Positions 1 to 5,922 of a DNA stretch of 6,551 nt are shown in pieces. This stretch comes from Pseudomonadota bacterium. Lineage in GTDB: Bacteria; Pseudomonadota; Gammaproteobacteria; Steroidobacterales; Steroidobacteraceae. Where the stretch lies: NCBI GenBank assembly GCA_018241455.1, contig JAFEDW010000117.1, positions 1 to 6,551 on the forward strand, given 5' to 3'. Positions within the stretch are counted from its first letter, which is position 1. Every line of letters starts with the position of its first letter. The position numbers were made by a program, and so were the translations under genes. The notes below the pieces were generated by a model that saw only the letters and a program-made list of their open reading frames with translations, ran no database searches and was not told the origin of the DNA.

Positions 1-282
1 GCCGCGTATCGGTTCGCCGGCTACCGCAGCGGCCGCCGCGAATGCGAACCGCAGACGGTCGGCATCTCGGTGCACGCGCTTGGGGCCGGGCAACTGCGCA
101 TCCAGGCGCGCGCGCAGTTGCCGGCCGCGGAGCCGGCGCGCGCGAGGGAACAGCGCTGGCGGCTCGGGTTCGCCGCGGTCATCGAGGCTGACGACGACAC
201 GCTGGGGTACTGGGCATTGCGGCATACGAGCGACAAGCCTGATTTCCACGCCGCCGACAGCTTCGGAGTCGAGCTGGCATGA
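1..282 (+). CDS. DOMON-like domain protein, C-terminal part (5' end outside window)
   Basis: Frame 1 is open from the first base to a TGA at 280-282, giving the last 93 residues of a protein that starts to the left of the window. The C-terminal segment (GYWALRHTSDKPDFHAADSF, then an acidic/hydrophobic end) matches what I know of the DOMON-like proteins found beside DUF1343 genes in proteobacteria: an all-beta fold ending in a YWAL..H...KPDFH signature. The biochemical role of this family is not established; DOMON folds generally bind sugars or haem. The GTG at position 70 is internal and is not the start, because typical residues precede it (YRFAGYRSGRRECEP). The stop overlaps the namZ start as ATGA, so the two genes are probably translationally coupled and may act together in cell-wall sugar metabolism (inference). 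Confidence 0.72.
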   Translation, partial: AAYRFAGYRSGRRECEPQTVGISVHALGAGQLRIQARAQLPAAEPARAREQRWRLGFAAVIEADDDTLGYWALRHTSDKPDFHAADSFGVELA

Positions 283-1487
283 AATTCGGCATCGACAGGC
301 TGATCGAGGAGCGCGCGTTGCGCCGCCCACTCGAGGGCAGGCGCATCGCGCTCGTCGCGCATCCGGCATCGGTCACGGCCACACTGCAACATTCGCTCGA
401 TGCGCTCACGGCGATTCCGGAGTTGCGGCTCAGCGCCGCGTTCGGCCCGCAACACGGCCTGCGCGGCGACAAGCAGGACAACATGATCGAGTCGCCCGAT
501 TTCCGCGACCCGCAGCATGGCATTCCGGTGTACAGCCTGTACGGCACCGCGCGCCGCCCGAGCGATGCGATGCTCGATCACTTCGATGTGCTGCTCATCG
601 ACCTGCAGGACATCGGCTGCCGCGTGTACACCTTCATCACGACGCTCCGCTACCTGCTCGAGGATTGCGCGCGCAAGCGCAAGGCCGTGTGGGTGCTCGA
701 CCGCCCGAACCCCGCCGGCCGGCCCGTCGAAGGGTTGCTGCTCGATGCCGGCTGGGAGAGCTTCGTCGGCGCCGGCCGCATGCCGATGCGCCACGGCCTG
801 ACGATCGGCGAGATGGCGCGCTGGTTCGTGGCCACGCTGAAGCTCGATATCGAACTCAGCGTCGTCGAGATGCAGGGATGGGATCCATCGGCGGCGCCCG
901 GCCATGGCTGGCCGCTGCAGCAGCGCAGCTGGGTGAATCCCAGCCCGAACGCGCCGAACCTGTCGATGGTGCGCTGCTACGCCGGCACCGTGATGATCGA
1001 AGGCACGACGCTGTCCGAAGGGCGCGGCACCACCCGCCCGCTCGAACTCGTCGGCGCGCCGAAGTTCGATGCGCTCGCCACGCTCAAGTGGGTCGAGAAG
1101 TTTTCACCGCAGTGGCTCATCGGCTGCACGCCGCGCGTGTGCTGGTTCGAGCCGACCTTCCACAAGCACGTCGGCGAGTTGTGCGACGGCATCCAGCTGC
1201 ACGTCGATACGCCCGCCTACCAGCACGGCCAATTCAGGCCGTGGCGCCTGGTCGCAGCCATCCTCAAGGCACAGCGCGTGCTGCAACCGGAGCGCGTGCT
1301 GTGGCGCGACTTCCCGTATGAGTACGAGCTGAACCGGCTCGCGTTCAACGTGATCAACGGCGGCCCACGATTGCGGCAGTGGATCGAAGATCCGCACGCA
1401 ACAGGGGGCGACCTCGAGGAAATGGCCGCGCCCGAGGAGCGCTACTGGCTCGAGGCGCGCTCGGCGATGGAACTGTACCGGAGCTAG
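279..1487 (+). CDS. namZ: NamZ-type exo-beta-N-acetylmuramidase (DUF1343, GH171)
   Basis: This 402-residue protein is full length for the DUF1343 family. Characterised members (Bacillus subtilis YbbC/NamZ, Tannerella NamZ) remove non-reducing terminal N-acetylmuramic acid from peptidoglycan fragments. Family blocks seen in order are FGPQHGLRGD (55-64), VYSLYGT (84-90), IDLQDIGCRVYTFI (107-120), VLDRPNP (139-145) and EGTTLSEGRGTTRP (241-254). The first part forms a Rossmann-like domain. The N-terminus (MKFGIDRLIEERALRRPLEG) is charged and has no signal peptide, so this version should act in the cytosol, probably on imported muropeptides, unlike the secreted Bacillus enzyme. The ATG at 279 overlaps the preceding stop (ATGA), and a GGAG at 265-268 lies 10 nt upstream. 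The gene ends tail to tail with the ParB-like gene, sharing bases 1484-1487 (CTAG). The family call is firm; the exact substrate is inferred. Confidence 0.92.
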   Translation: MKFGIDRLIEERALRRPLEGRRIALVAHPASVTATLQHSLDALTAIPELRLSAAFGPQHGLRGDKQDNMIESPDFRDPQHGIPVYSLYGTARRPSDAMLDHFDVLLIDLQDIGCRVYTFITTLRYLLEDCARKRKAVWVLDRPNPAGRPVEGLLLDAGWESFVGAGRMPMRHGLTIGEMARWFVATLKLDIELSVVEMQGWDPSAAPGHGWPLQQRSWVNPSPNAPNLSMVRCYAGTVMIEGTTLSEGRGTTRPLELVGAPKFDALATLKWVEKFSPQWLIGCTPRVCWFEPTFHKHVGELCDGIQLHVDTPAYQHGQFRPWRLVAAILKAQRVLQPERVLWRDFPYEYELNRLAFNVINGGPRLRQWIEDPHATGGDLEEMAAPEERYWLEARSAMELYRS

Positions 1488-2485
1488 TCGCCCGCCCCGA
1501 CCGCCACCCAGGCGAGATCGGCGTTCGACACCGATTCCAGCTTGAAGCCCTTCGCCGCGGCGATCATGCGCGTCAGCGCCTGGCCGATCGGCATCGCCGG
1601 CTTGGCCGCACCGCTGGCCTGCTTGATGAACCTCACCGGGTTGATGCGCGCGACGACGTAGTTGCGCAGGTACGGTGACTTGAAGCCGCGCGCGGTGAGC
1701 GCCGCGATGATGCGCTTGACCTCGGCGTCGATGGTCGCGAGCCGCGCGGCGTAGCCTTCGCGTTCGCGCAACGACACGGCCAGCGTGCGGTCGCTGAAGC
1801 GATCGACCTTGCGCAGCAGCGAGCTGTAGGCGCCGCCGGCGAAGCGCGGATTGTCTTCGTACAATATGCCGAGCGTCAGCAGCTCGGCCGCCTCGAACTG
1901 ATCCGCATATTGCTTTTCGGTGGCGCCGCGCTCGCGCTTGGCGAGATTGCGCGCCATGCGGATCACCTCGAGGCTCCGGTCCTTCAGGTTGTGCGCCTTC
2001 TCGGTGTTGAGCGCGAGGATGCGGAACGCGAGCGATTCATCCGGGCAGATCAGCGCGGTGATCTGCTTGAGTCCCAGCACCTTCGCTGCCGCGAGCCGGT
2101 GGCGGCCGTTCGGCGTCCACAGCAATCCGTCCTGGCCGCGCACGACGATGATCGGATCAAGGAAGGCGCCGGCCTGGTCCACTTTCTCGGCCAGCCGCTT
2201 GGTGTGCGTGGGCGACAGGTCGCGCTGGAACGGCGTCGGCTGGACGGCGGTAATCGGCACCGTCGCCAGCAGCAGCGCGCGGCCGCCGAGCGGATCGCGA
2301 TAACCGCCGATCGCGGCGCCGCCCGCCGACTCCACGAGTTGCACCAACCCGGCAAGATCCGCGTGCTCGCGCGGCAAGGCAATCTCGGCGGCGCCCAATC
2401 CGCGCGCACGCGCCGCCGGCTTCAGTCGACGGCGCGCGTTCGGCTTCTTGCCCGGGGATTTCGCCTTCGCCTTTGCTTTCGCCAT
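1484..2485 (-). CDS. ParB/Srx-like N-terminal domain protein with Lys/Ala-rich tail
   Basis: This 333-residue protein has a ParB-like N-terminal domain at about residues 75-165. It contains TPFQRDLSPTHTKRLAEKV, then the box-II-like motif NGRHRLAAAKVLG (126-138), where classical ParB has GERR.RA, and then LNTEKAHNLKDRSLEV. The first ~28 residues form a basic tail (MAKAKAKAKSPGKK...) suited to non-specific DNA contact. The C-terminal half, including YLRNYVVARINPVRF, is well conserved in a family of chromosomal orphan ParB-like proteins as I remember it, but its function is unknown. No ParA gene is adjacent and I see no clear helix-turn-helix, so a role in chromosome partition should not be assumed; CTP binding or nuclease activity are alternatives. 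The ATG at 2485 is preceded by GGAG (plus-strand CTCC at 2491-2494), 5 nt away and inside the end of the glycosyltransferase gene. It is the last gene of the minus-strand cluster. Confidence 0.85.
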   Translation of the reverse strand: MAKAKAKAKSPGKKPNARRRLKPAARARGLGAAEIALPREHADLAGLVQLVESAGGAAIGGYRDPLGGRALLLATVPITAVQPTPFQRDLSPTHTKRLAEKVDQAGAFLDPIIVVRGQDGLLWTPNGRHRLAAAKVLGLKQITALICPDESLAFRILALNTEKAHNLKDRSLEVIRMARNLAKRERGATEKQYADQFEAAELLTLGILYEDNPRFAGGAYSSLLRKVDRFSDRTLAVSLREREGYAARLATIDAEVKRIIAALTARGFKSPYLRNYVVARINPVRFIKQASGAAKPAMPIGQALTRMIAAAKGFKLESVSNADLAWVAVGAGD

Positions 2486-2490
2486 GGGGA

Positions 2491-2494
2491 CTCC
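2491..2494 (-). promoter_or_regulatory. Shine-Dalgarno site of the ParB-like gene
   Basis: The minus strand reads GGAG followed by TCCCC and then ATG, a 5-nt spacing. It lies in the 12-nt gap after the glycosyltransferase stop (2500-2498), so the two genes are probably co-transcribed. It supports the start at 2485. Confidence 0.6.
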
Positions 2495-2497
2495 GCT

Positions 2498-3265
2498 TCA
2501 GTGGCCCACGCCGCGCGACAGCGCCCACAATCGCAGGTATTTGCGCCGCACGTAACCGGCCTCGGCAATGTGGAACATCCAGCCGCGCCAGCCATCGAGC
2601 AGGCCGCGCTTGATGACGAGGCCGCGGAACAATCGCCAGGCTGGATTCAACAACACCTGCGCGAGCCCGGCGCGGCGCCCGGCTGCGTGCATCTGCGCCG
2701 CCATCAGGCTCGCGTAGCGATCGAGCCGGGTGAGCTGGTCGTCGAGACCGCGATAGGCATGGTGCTCGAGCGGCGCGGCGAGCGAGCCGACCGGCCCGTC
2801 GACGACGATCTTCTCGTGCACCTCGTAGCCCGACCAACGCGCCACGCGCCGGTCGTACAGGCGTACCTGCCGGTCGGGCCAGGCGTTGCCGTGCCGCAGG
2901 AAGCGGCCGAAGTACTCGGTCAGCCGCGGGATGCTGAAGCCGCGCACGCCCGCGAAGCCGCCGGCGCGCAGCGCTTCGATCTCGGCGCGCAGCGCCAGCG
3001 TCACGACTTCGTCGGCATCGATCGACAATACCCAATCGCAACCGGCCGCGTCGGTCGCGAATTGCTTCTGCGAACGGTAGCCCGGCCAGTCGCGCTCGAT
3101 GACCTGCGCGCCGAGGAGCGTCGCGATCTCGCGCGTCTGGTCGGTGGAGTGCGAATCGACGACGATGATCTCGTCGCAGAAGCGCACCGACTCGATGCAC
3201 GTGCCGATGCGCTCGGCTTCGTTGTACGTGATGATGCAGGCGGCGAGTCTCACGGAGGGATTCAC
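2498..3265 (-). CDS. Family 2 glycosyltransferase, WaaE/KdtX-like
   Basis: This 255-residue protein has a complete GT-A family 2 fold. The N-terminal nucleotide-sugar half shows ACIITYNEAERIGTCIESV (8-27), DEIIVVDSHSTDQT (31-44) and the DxD metal motif in LSIDADEVV (DAD 83-85). The middle DRQVRLYDRR...WSGYEVHEKI is typical of the WaaE/KdtX group, which adds a sugar (glucose to heptose in known enteric examples) to the lipopolysaccharide inner core at the cytoplasmic face. The C-terminal part is rich in aromatic and basic residues (WRLFRGLVIKRG, WMFHIAEAGYVRRKYLRLW), fitting peripheral membrane binding; I see no clear transmembrane helix. GTG 3265 is chosen; a second GTG at 3253 is possible, and neither has a good Shine-Dalgarno site. 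The 34-nt gap to the upstream reductase gene contains two GGCGCC blocks (3277-3282, 3291-3296) that could form a 6-bp hairpin without a U-run. Sugar specificity is unknown. Confidence 0.88.
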   Translation of the reverse strand: MNPSVRLAACIITYNEAERIGTCIESVRFCDEIIVVDSHSTDQTREIATLLGAQVIERDWPGYRSQKQFATDAAGCDWVLSIDADEVVTLALRAEIEALRAGGFAGVRGFSIPRLTEYFGRFLRHGNAWPDRQVRLYDRRVARWSGYEVHEKIVVDGPVGSLAAPLEHHAYRGLDDQLTRLDRYASLMAAQMHAAGRRAGLAQVLLNPAWRLFRGLVIKRGLLDGWRGWMFHIAEAGYVRRKYLRLWALSRGVGH

Positions 3266-3299
3266 CGCACACTCGTGGCGCCATGTGGAAGGCGCCGGC

Positions 3300-4325
3300 T
3301 CACAGCGCCCGCGTCCCGTTGCTGATGCGCACCATCTTCTTGCCGCGATTCTCGCCGCGGAAGATCGACGTCAGCGCATCGGGCGCTGCGTCAAGCCCGG
3401 TCACGATATCCTCGTGGAACACCAGCGTGCCCTCGCGCTGCCAGCGGGAGAGTTGCGCGATCACCGCCGGGAAGCGCTCCAGGTGATCGAAGATGATGAA
3501 ACCCTCGTGGCGCAGCCGCTTGGTCAGCACGGCGCGCTCGCGGCGCGGAGCGACCGGCAGCGGATCCCACGAGCCGACCGCGGCGGTGCCGCACTGGATG
3601 ATGCGCCCGCGCAGGTTCAGGTGCGGCCAGACCGCATCGGCGATCTCGCCGGCGGTGTTGTCGAAGAAGATATCGACGCCCTGCGGACAGAGCGTGCGCA
3701 GCGCCGCCGTGTCGAGGCCGCTACGGTAATTCAGCGCCGCGTGGTAGCCGAACTCGGCCAGGCACTGGCGCACCTTTTCATCGCTCCCGGTCAGGCCGAC
3801 GACGCGGCAGCCGAGGCGCCGCGCGAGCTGGCCAACGACGCTGCCGACGGCGCCCGCGGCGGTCGACACGAGCACGGTTTCGCCGGCGCGCGGCCGACCC
3901 AGCTCGGTCAGCGCGAGCCACGCGGTCACGCCGCAAATGCCATACAGTCCGGCGCCGGCACTGGCACTGCCCTGCCCGGTATCGACGCGCGCGATCACCT
4001 GCGCCTCGGTGGCGGCACAAAAATCCTGCCAGCCAAACCAGCCGTACAGGTGGTCGCCCACTGCGTATTTCGCATTGCGCGTGGCCGTCACGACGCCGAC
4101 GGCGAGCGAGCGCATCACGGCGCCGGGCGCCACGGGCTCGGTGTAACCCGGGCCGGCGCTGATCCAGCCGCGCTGCGCCGGATCGATCGACAGGTAGTGG
4201 TTGCGGACCAGGAACTGGCCGTCGGCGAGCTCGGGCAGGGGCTGGTCATCGCGCCGGAAATGCTGCGCACCCGGGATGCCGTCGGGACGATGGTCGAGCA
4301 CGATGCGGCGGTTGACGGCCGTCAT
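3300..4325 (-). CDS. NADP-dependent zinc-independent medium-chain reductase (CurA/LTB4DH-like)
   Basis: This 341-residue protein matches the usual ~340 aa of the leukotriene B4 dehydrogenase/curcumin reductase branch of medium-chain reductases. These enzymes reduce the double bond of alpha,beta-unsaturated aldehydes and ketones with NADPH. The N-terminal catalytic domain has NHYLSIDPAQRGWI (42-55), and YGICGVTAWLAL (128-139) precedes the Rossmann domain. The nucleotide-binding segment is STAAGAVGSVVGQLA (154-168), with GSDEK (180-184) typical of NADP specificity, then FDNTAGE. The cysteine and histidine ligands of zinc alcohol dehydrogenases are absent. An in-frame reading to 4496 exists, but homology begins at MTAVNRRIVL, so ATG 4325 is chosen. 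That is 7 nt after the stop of the CoA lyase gene, with no strong Shine-Dalgarno site, suggesting coupled translation. The substrate is unknown; its place in the cluster suggests an unsaturated metabolite linked to acyl-CoA breakdown (inference). Confidence 0.9.
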   Translation of the reverse strand: MTAVNRRIVLDHRPDGIPGAQHFRRDDQPLPELADGQFLVRNHYLSIDPAQRGWISAGPGYTEPVAPGAVMRSLAVGVVTATRNAKYAVGDHLYGWFGWQDFCAATEAQVIARVDTGQGSASAGAGLYGICGVTAWLALTELGRPRAGETVLVSTAAGAVGSVVGQLARRLGCRVVGLTGSDEKVRQCLAEFGYHAALNYRSGLDTAALRTLCPQGVDIFFDNTAGEIADAVWPHLNLRGRIIQCGTAAVGSWDPLPVAPRRERAVLTKRLRHEGFIIFDHLERFPAVIAQLSRWQREGTLVFHEDIVTGLDAAPDALTSIFRGENRGKKMVRISNGTRAL

Positions 4326-4332
4326 GCGCTGG

Positions 4333-5226
4333 CTAGGCCTGCAATGTGTTCGCGCGCGCCAGCGTCTTCTCCGCCAGGCGCAGGTGCGGGATGTCCAGCA
4401 TGCGGCCGTCCAGCGACAACGCCGCGGCGCCGGGATGCGCGGCAAACAGCTCGACGACGCGCCGCGCCTGCGCCAGCTCGGCGGCCGTGGGTGCAAAGCA
4501 GGCGTTGATCACCGCCACCTGGTCGGGATGGATCGCCAGCTTGCCGCTGAAACCATCGCGCCGCGCGCGCTCGCAGCTCGCGCGCAGTCCGGCGCCGTCG
4601 CGGAAATCGGCGTGCAGCGTGTCGATCGCGGCAACGCCGGCGGCCGCGGCGCCGAACAGGCACAGCGAGCGCACGAATTCGAACGGCGCGGTCCACGCGC
4701 CATCGCTCTCGCGGCTCGCGGTCGCGCCGATCGCGGCGCTGAGATCCTCGGCGCCCCAGGTCAGCCCCGCGAGCCGCGCGCCGACCTGCGCAAACCCGCC
4801 CATCGCGAACAGCGCCGCGGGTGTCTCGGTGGCGATCGGCAGGATGCGAATCGAACCCGATCGCAGTCCATGCCCGTGTTCGAGTTCATCGAGGCGGTGC
4901 CGCAGCGCGATGGCGTCGGCCGGCGAACGCGTCTTCGGCTGCACGATGCCGGCGGGAGCTGCGGGTGCCACCGCGGCGAGATCGGCCTCGGCCAGCGTGG
5001 AATCGAGCGGATTGATGCGCACCCACAGCTGCGGCCGCGGCGGCGCACCGCCACCCGCCGTGCTGGCGCGCAGGAATTCGCCGACGCGAGCGCGCGCCGC
5101 GGGCTTCTGCTCCGGCGCGACCGAATCCTCGAGATCGAGGATGACGGCATCCGCCCCGCATTGCTCGATCCTGGCCAGCTTCCGGTCGCTGTCGCCCGGG
5201 ACGAACAGCCAGGAACGTGCGCTCAC
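4333..5226 (-). CDS. CoA ester lyase, HpcH/HpaI-CitE family
   Basis: This 297-residue TIM-barrel protein belongs to the malyl-CoA/citramalyl-CoA lyase group, which cleaves a 3-hydroxyacyl-CoA by retro-Claisen reaction using Mg2+. The visible family motifs are RSWLFVPGDSDRKL (4-17), GADAVILDLEDSV (24-36), the substrate arginine in WVRINPLDS (R70), the metal ligands E134 in PIATETPAALF and D161 in LTWGAEDL, and GKLAIHPDQV. Its length fits stand-alone CitE-like enzymes. The start is GTG 5226, which overlaps the hydratase stop as GTGA; a GGAAG (plus-strand 5235-5239) sits 8 nt upstream. The longer open frame to 5775 runs over the hydratase gene and the repeat and is not used. The adjacent hydratase suggests the sequence unsaturated acyl-CoA, then hydroxyacyl-CoA, then cleavage, as in itaconate or mesaconate pathways. 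The actual substrate (citramalyl-, malyl- or another CoA) cannot be read from the sequence. Confidence 0.9.
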   Translation of the reverse strand: MSARSWLFVPGDSDRKLARIEQCGADAVILDLEDSVAPEQKPAARARVGEFLRASTAGGGAPPRPQLWVRINPLDSTLAEADLAAVAPAAPAGIVQPKTRSPADAIALRHRLDELEHGHGLRSGSIRILPIATETPAALFAMGGFAQVGARLAGLTWGAEDLSAAIGATASRESDGAWTAPFEFVRSLCLFGAAAAGVAAIDTLHADFRDGAGLRASCERARRDGFSGKLAIHPDQVAVINACFAPTAAELAQARRVVELFAAHPGAAALSLDGRMLDIPHLRLAEKTLARANTLQA

Positions 5227-5681
5227 GAGTGCGGCTTCCGCAGCATCAGCGCGGTGCGCTTGCAGCTCGCGACCAGCACCTCTTGCTGGTTGTAGGCGCG
5301 GTGCGCGAAGATGACGATGCCATTGTCCGGGCGCGAGCGGCTGTCGCGCAATTCCAGCACTTCGGTTTCGCAGCGCACGGTATCGCCGTGGAACAGCGGC
5401 TTCGGGAAACGCACTTCGTCCCAGCCGAGGTTCGCGACCGTGGTGCCGAGCGTCGTGTCGCCGACCGAGATGCCGACCATGAGTCCGAGCGTGAACACGC
5501 TGTTGACGACGCGCTGGCCGAACTCCGACTGCGTGCGGCAGTACTCGGCGTCGAGGTGGAGCGCCGCCGGATTGTGCGTCAGCGTCGAGACCAGCAGGTT
5601 GTCGGTCTCGGTCACGGTGCGCCGCATGGCGTGACGGAACAGCTGACCGACGCTGAATTCCTCGAAATACAATCCGGGCAC
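5223..5681 (-). CDS. MaoC family hotdog-fold dehydratase/hydratase
   Basis: This 152-residue protein is a single hotdog domain, the normal length for stand-alone MaoC proteins, which hydrate enoyl-CoA or dehydrate hydroxyacyl-CoA. Seen are GLYFEEFSVGQLFRH (3-17), TVTETDNLL (22-30), LTHNPAALHLD (34-44) and VVNSVFTLGLMVG. The hydratase-2 signature G-D-x-N-P-x-H is altered: Thr35 occupies the catalytic Asp position while N37, P38 and H42 remain. This is usual, as I recall, in the TETDN subgroup that includes mesaconyl/itaconyl-CoA hydratase-like proteins. The start is GTG 5681. A TAG two codons upstream (5687-5685), part of which belongs to the end of the neighbouring repeat, makes any longer reading impossible. 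No good Shine-Dalgarno site remains; an AGG (5693-5691) lies 9 nt upstream within the repeat end. It is the first gene of the minus-strand cluster and overlaps the lyase gene by GTGA. Confidence 0.88.
   Translation of the reverse strand: MPGLYFEEFSVGQLFRHAMRRTVTETDNLLVSTLTHNPAALHLDAEYCRTQSEFGQRVVNSVFTLGLMVGISVGDTTLGTTVANLGWDEVRFPKPLFHGDTVRCETEVLELRDSRSRPDNGIVIFAHRAYNQQEVLVASCKRTALMLRKPHS
5235..5239 (-). promoter_or_regulatory. Shine-Dalgarno site of the CoA ester lyase gene
   Basis: The minus strand reads GGAAG 8 nt before GTG 5226, inside the end of the hydratase gene. This decides the lyase start in favour of the GTGA overlap. Confidence 0.5.
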
Positions 5682-5686
5682 GGGCT

Positions 5687-5717
5687 AGGGCCTGTTTACA
5701 CTTGGGACGTCGATGCG
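5687..5717 (+). repeat. Left terminal inverted repeat of the palindromic element
   Basis: 31 bp, matching the reverse complement of 5923-5953 at 29 positions. The two differences are G/A transitions after the shared ACACTT (left TTGGGACGTC, right TTAGGACATC when read inward). Its first base also forms the end of the TAG that closes the hydratase frame upstream of GTG 5681. Confidence 0.88.
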
Positions 5718-5723
5718 GCCGCG

Positions 5724-5810
5724 CCCCATTTCGCGCAGGGCAAGGCGCGACGACCGAAGTGTACTTGACGTACATGAGGGAGGAGCAACGCCGCCCTGCG
5801 CAAAATGGGG
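5724..5810 (+). repeat. Left structural module of the element (stem-box-hairpin-box-stem)
   Basis: The outer stem is 5724-5740 (CCCCATTTCGCGCAGGG) with 5794-5810 (CCCTGCGCAAAATGGGG), pairing at 16 of 17 positions. Inside are CAAGGCGCGA (5741-5750), a 5-bp hairpin TGTAC-TTGAC-GTACA (5760-5774) and GAGCAACGCCG (5783-5793). The module could fold on its own in single-stranded DNA or RNA, competing with the long fold of the whole element. Confidence 0.8.
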
Positions 5811-5828
5811 CTGGCCCCGGAGGGTTGC

Positions 5829-5917
5829 GCTCAAAATGCTCGCATACGGCGTTGCTCGGCGCTCACGTGGAATAACCACGCAGCGCGCCTCGCGCCTTGT
5901 CTGAGAGCATTTTGAGC
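5829..5917 (-). repeat. Right structural module of the element, inverted and diverged
   Basis: On the minus strand the outer stem is GCTCAAAATGCTC (5917-5905) with GAGCATTTTGAGC (5841-5829), a perfect 13-bp pairing. Inside are CAAGGCGCGA (5899-5890), the hairpin CGTGG-TTATT-CCACG (5880-5866) and GAGCAACGCCG (5857-5847). A further pair, GGCGC/GCGCC, extends around the hairpin. The two boxes are identical to those of the left module; the stems share almost no sequence with it. Confidence 0.8.
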
Positions 5918-5922
5918 AGCAA

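Noticed and set aside
80..1321. Long plus-strand open frame over the DOMON-like and namZ genes
   Set aside because: Its translation is Arg/Ala-rich without family motifs and overlaps a clear namZ frame; it is an artefact of high GC.
1910..3325. 471-codon plus-strand open frame opposite the ParB-like and glycosyltransferase genes
   Set aside because: The minus-strand frames carry clear ParB and GT2 motifs; this one has none and is low in complexity.
4326..4496. N-terminal extension of the reductase by 57 codons
   Set aside because: The extra residues are Arg/Pro-rich and lie over the end of the lyase gene; family homology begins at ATG 4325.
3099..4508. 469-codon plus-strand open frame opposite the reductase gene
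   Set aside because: Antisense shadow; the reductase motifs on the minus strand are unambiguous.
5765..5770. TTGACG as a -35 box on the plus strand
   Set aside because: It is the loop and stem of the left hairpin and no -10 box lies 16-18 nt downstream.
5227..5775. N-terminal extension of the CoA ester lyase
   Set aside because: It runs out of frame through the hydratase gene and into the repeat; the lyase family starts at SARSWLFVPG, with a ribosome binding site before GTG 5226.
5724..5917. CRISPR array or tRNA-like structure
   Set aside because: There are only two modules, inverted rather than in tandem, with no regular spacers; no cloverleaf, anticodon arm or CCA end is present.
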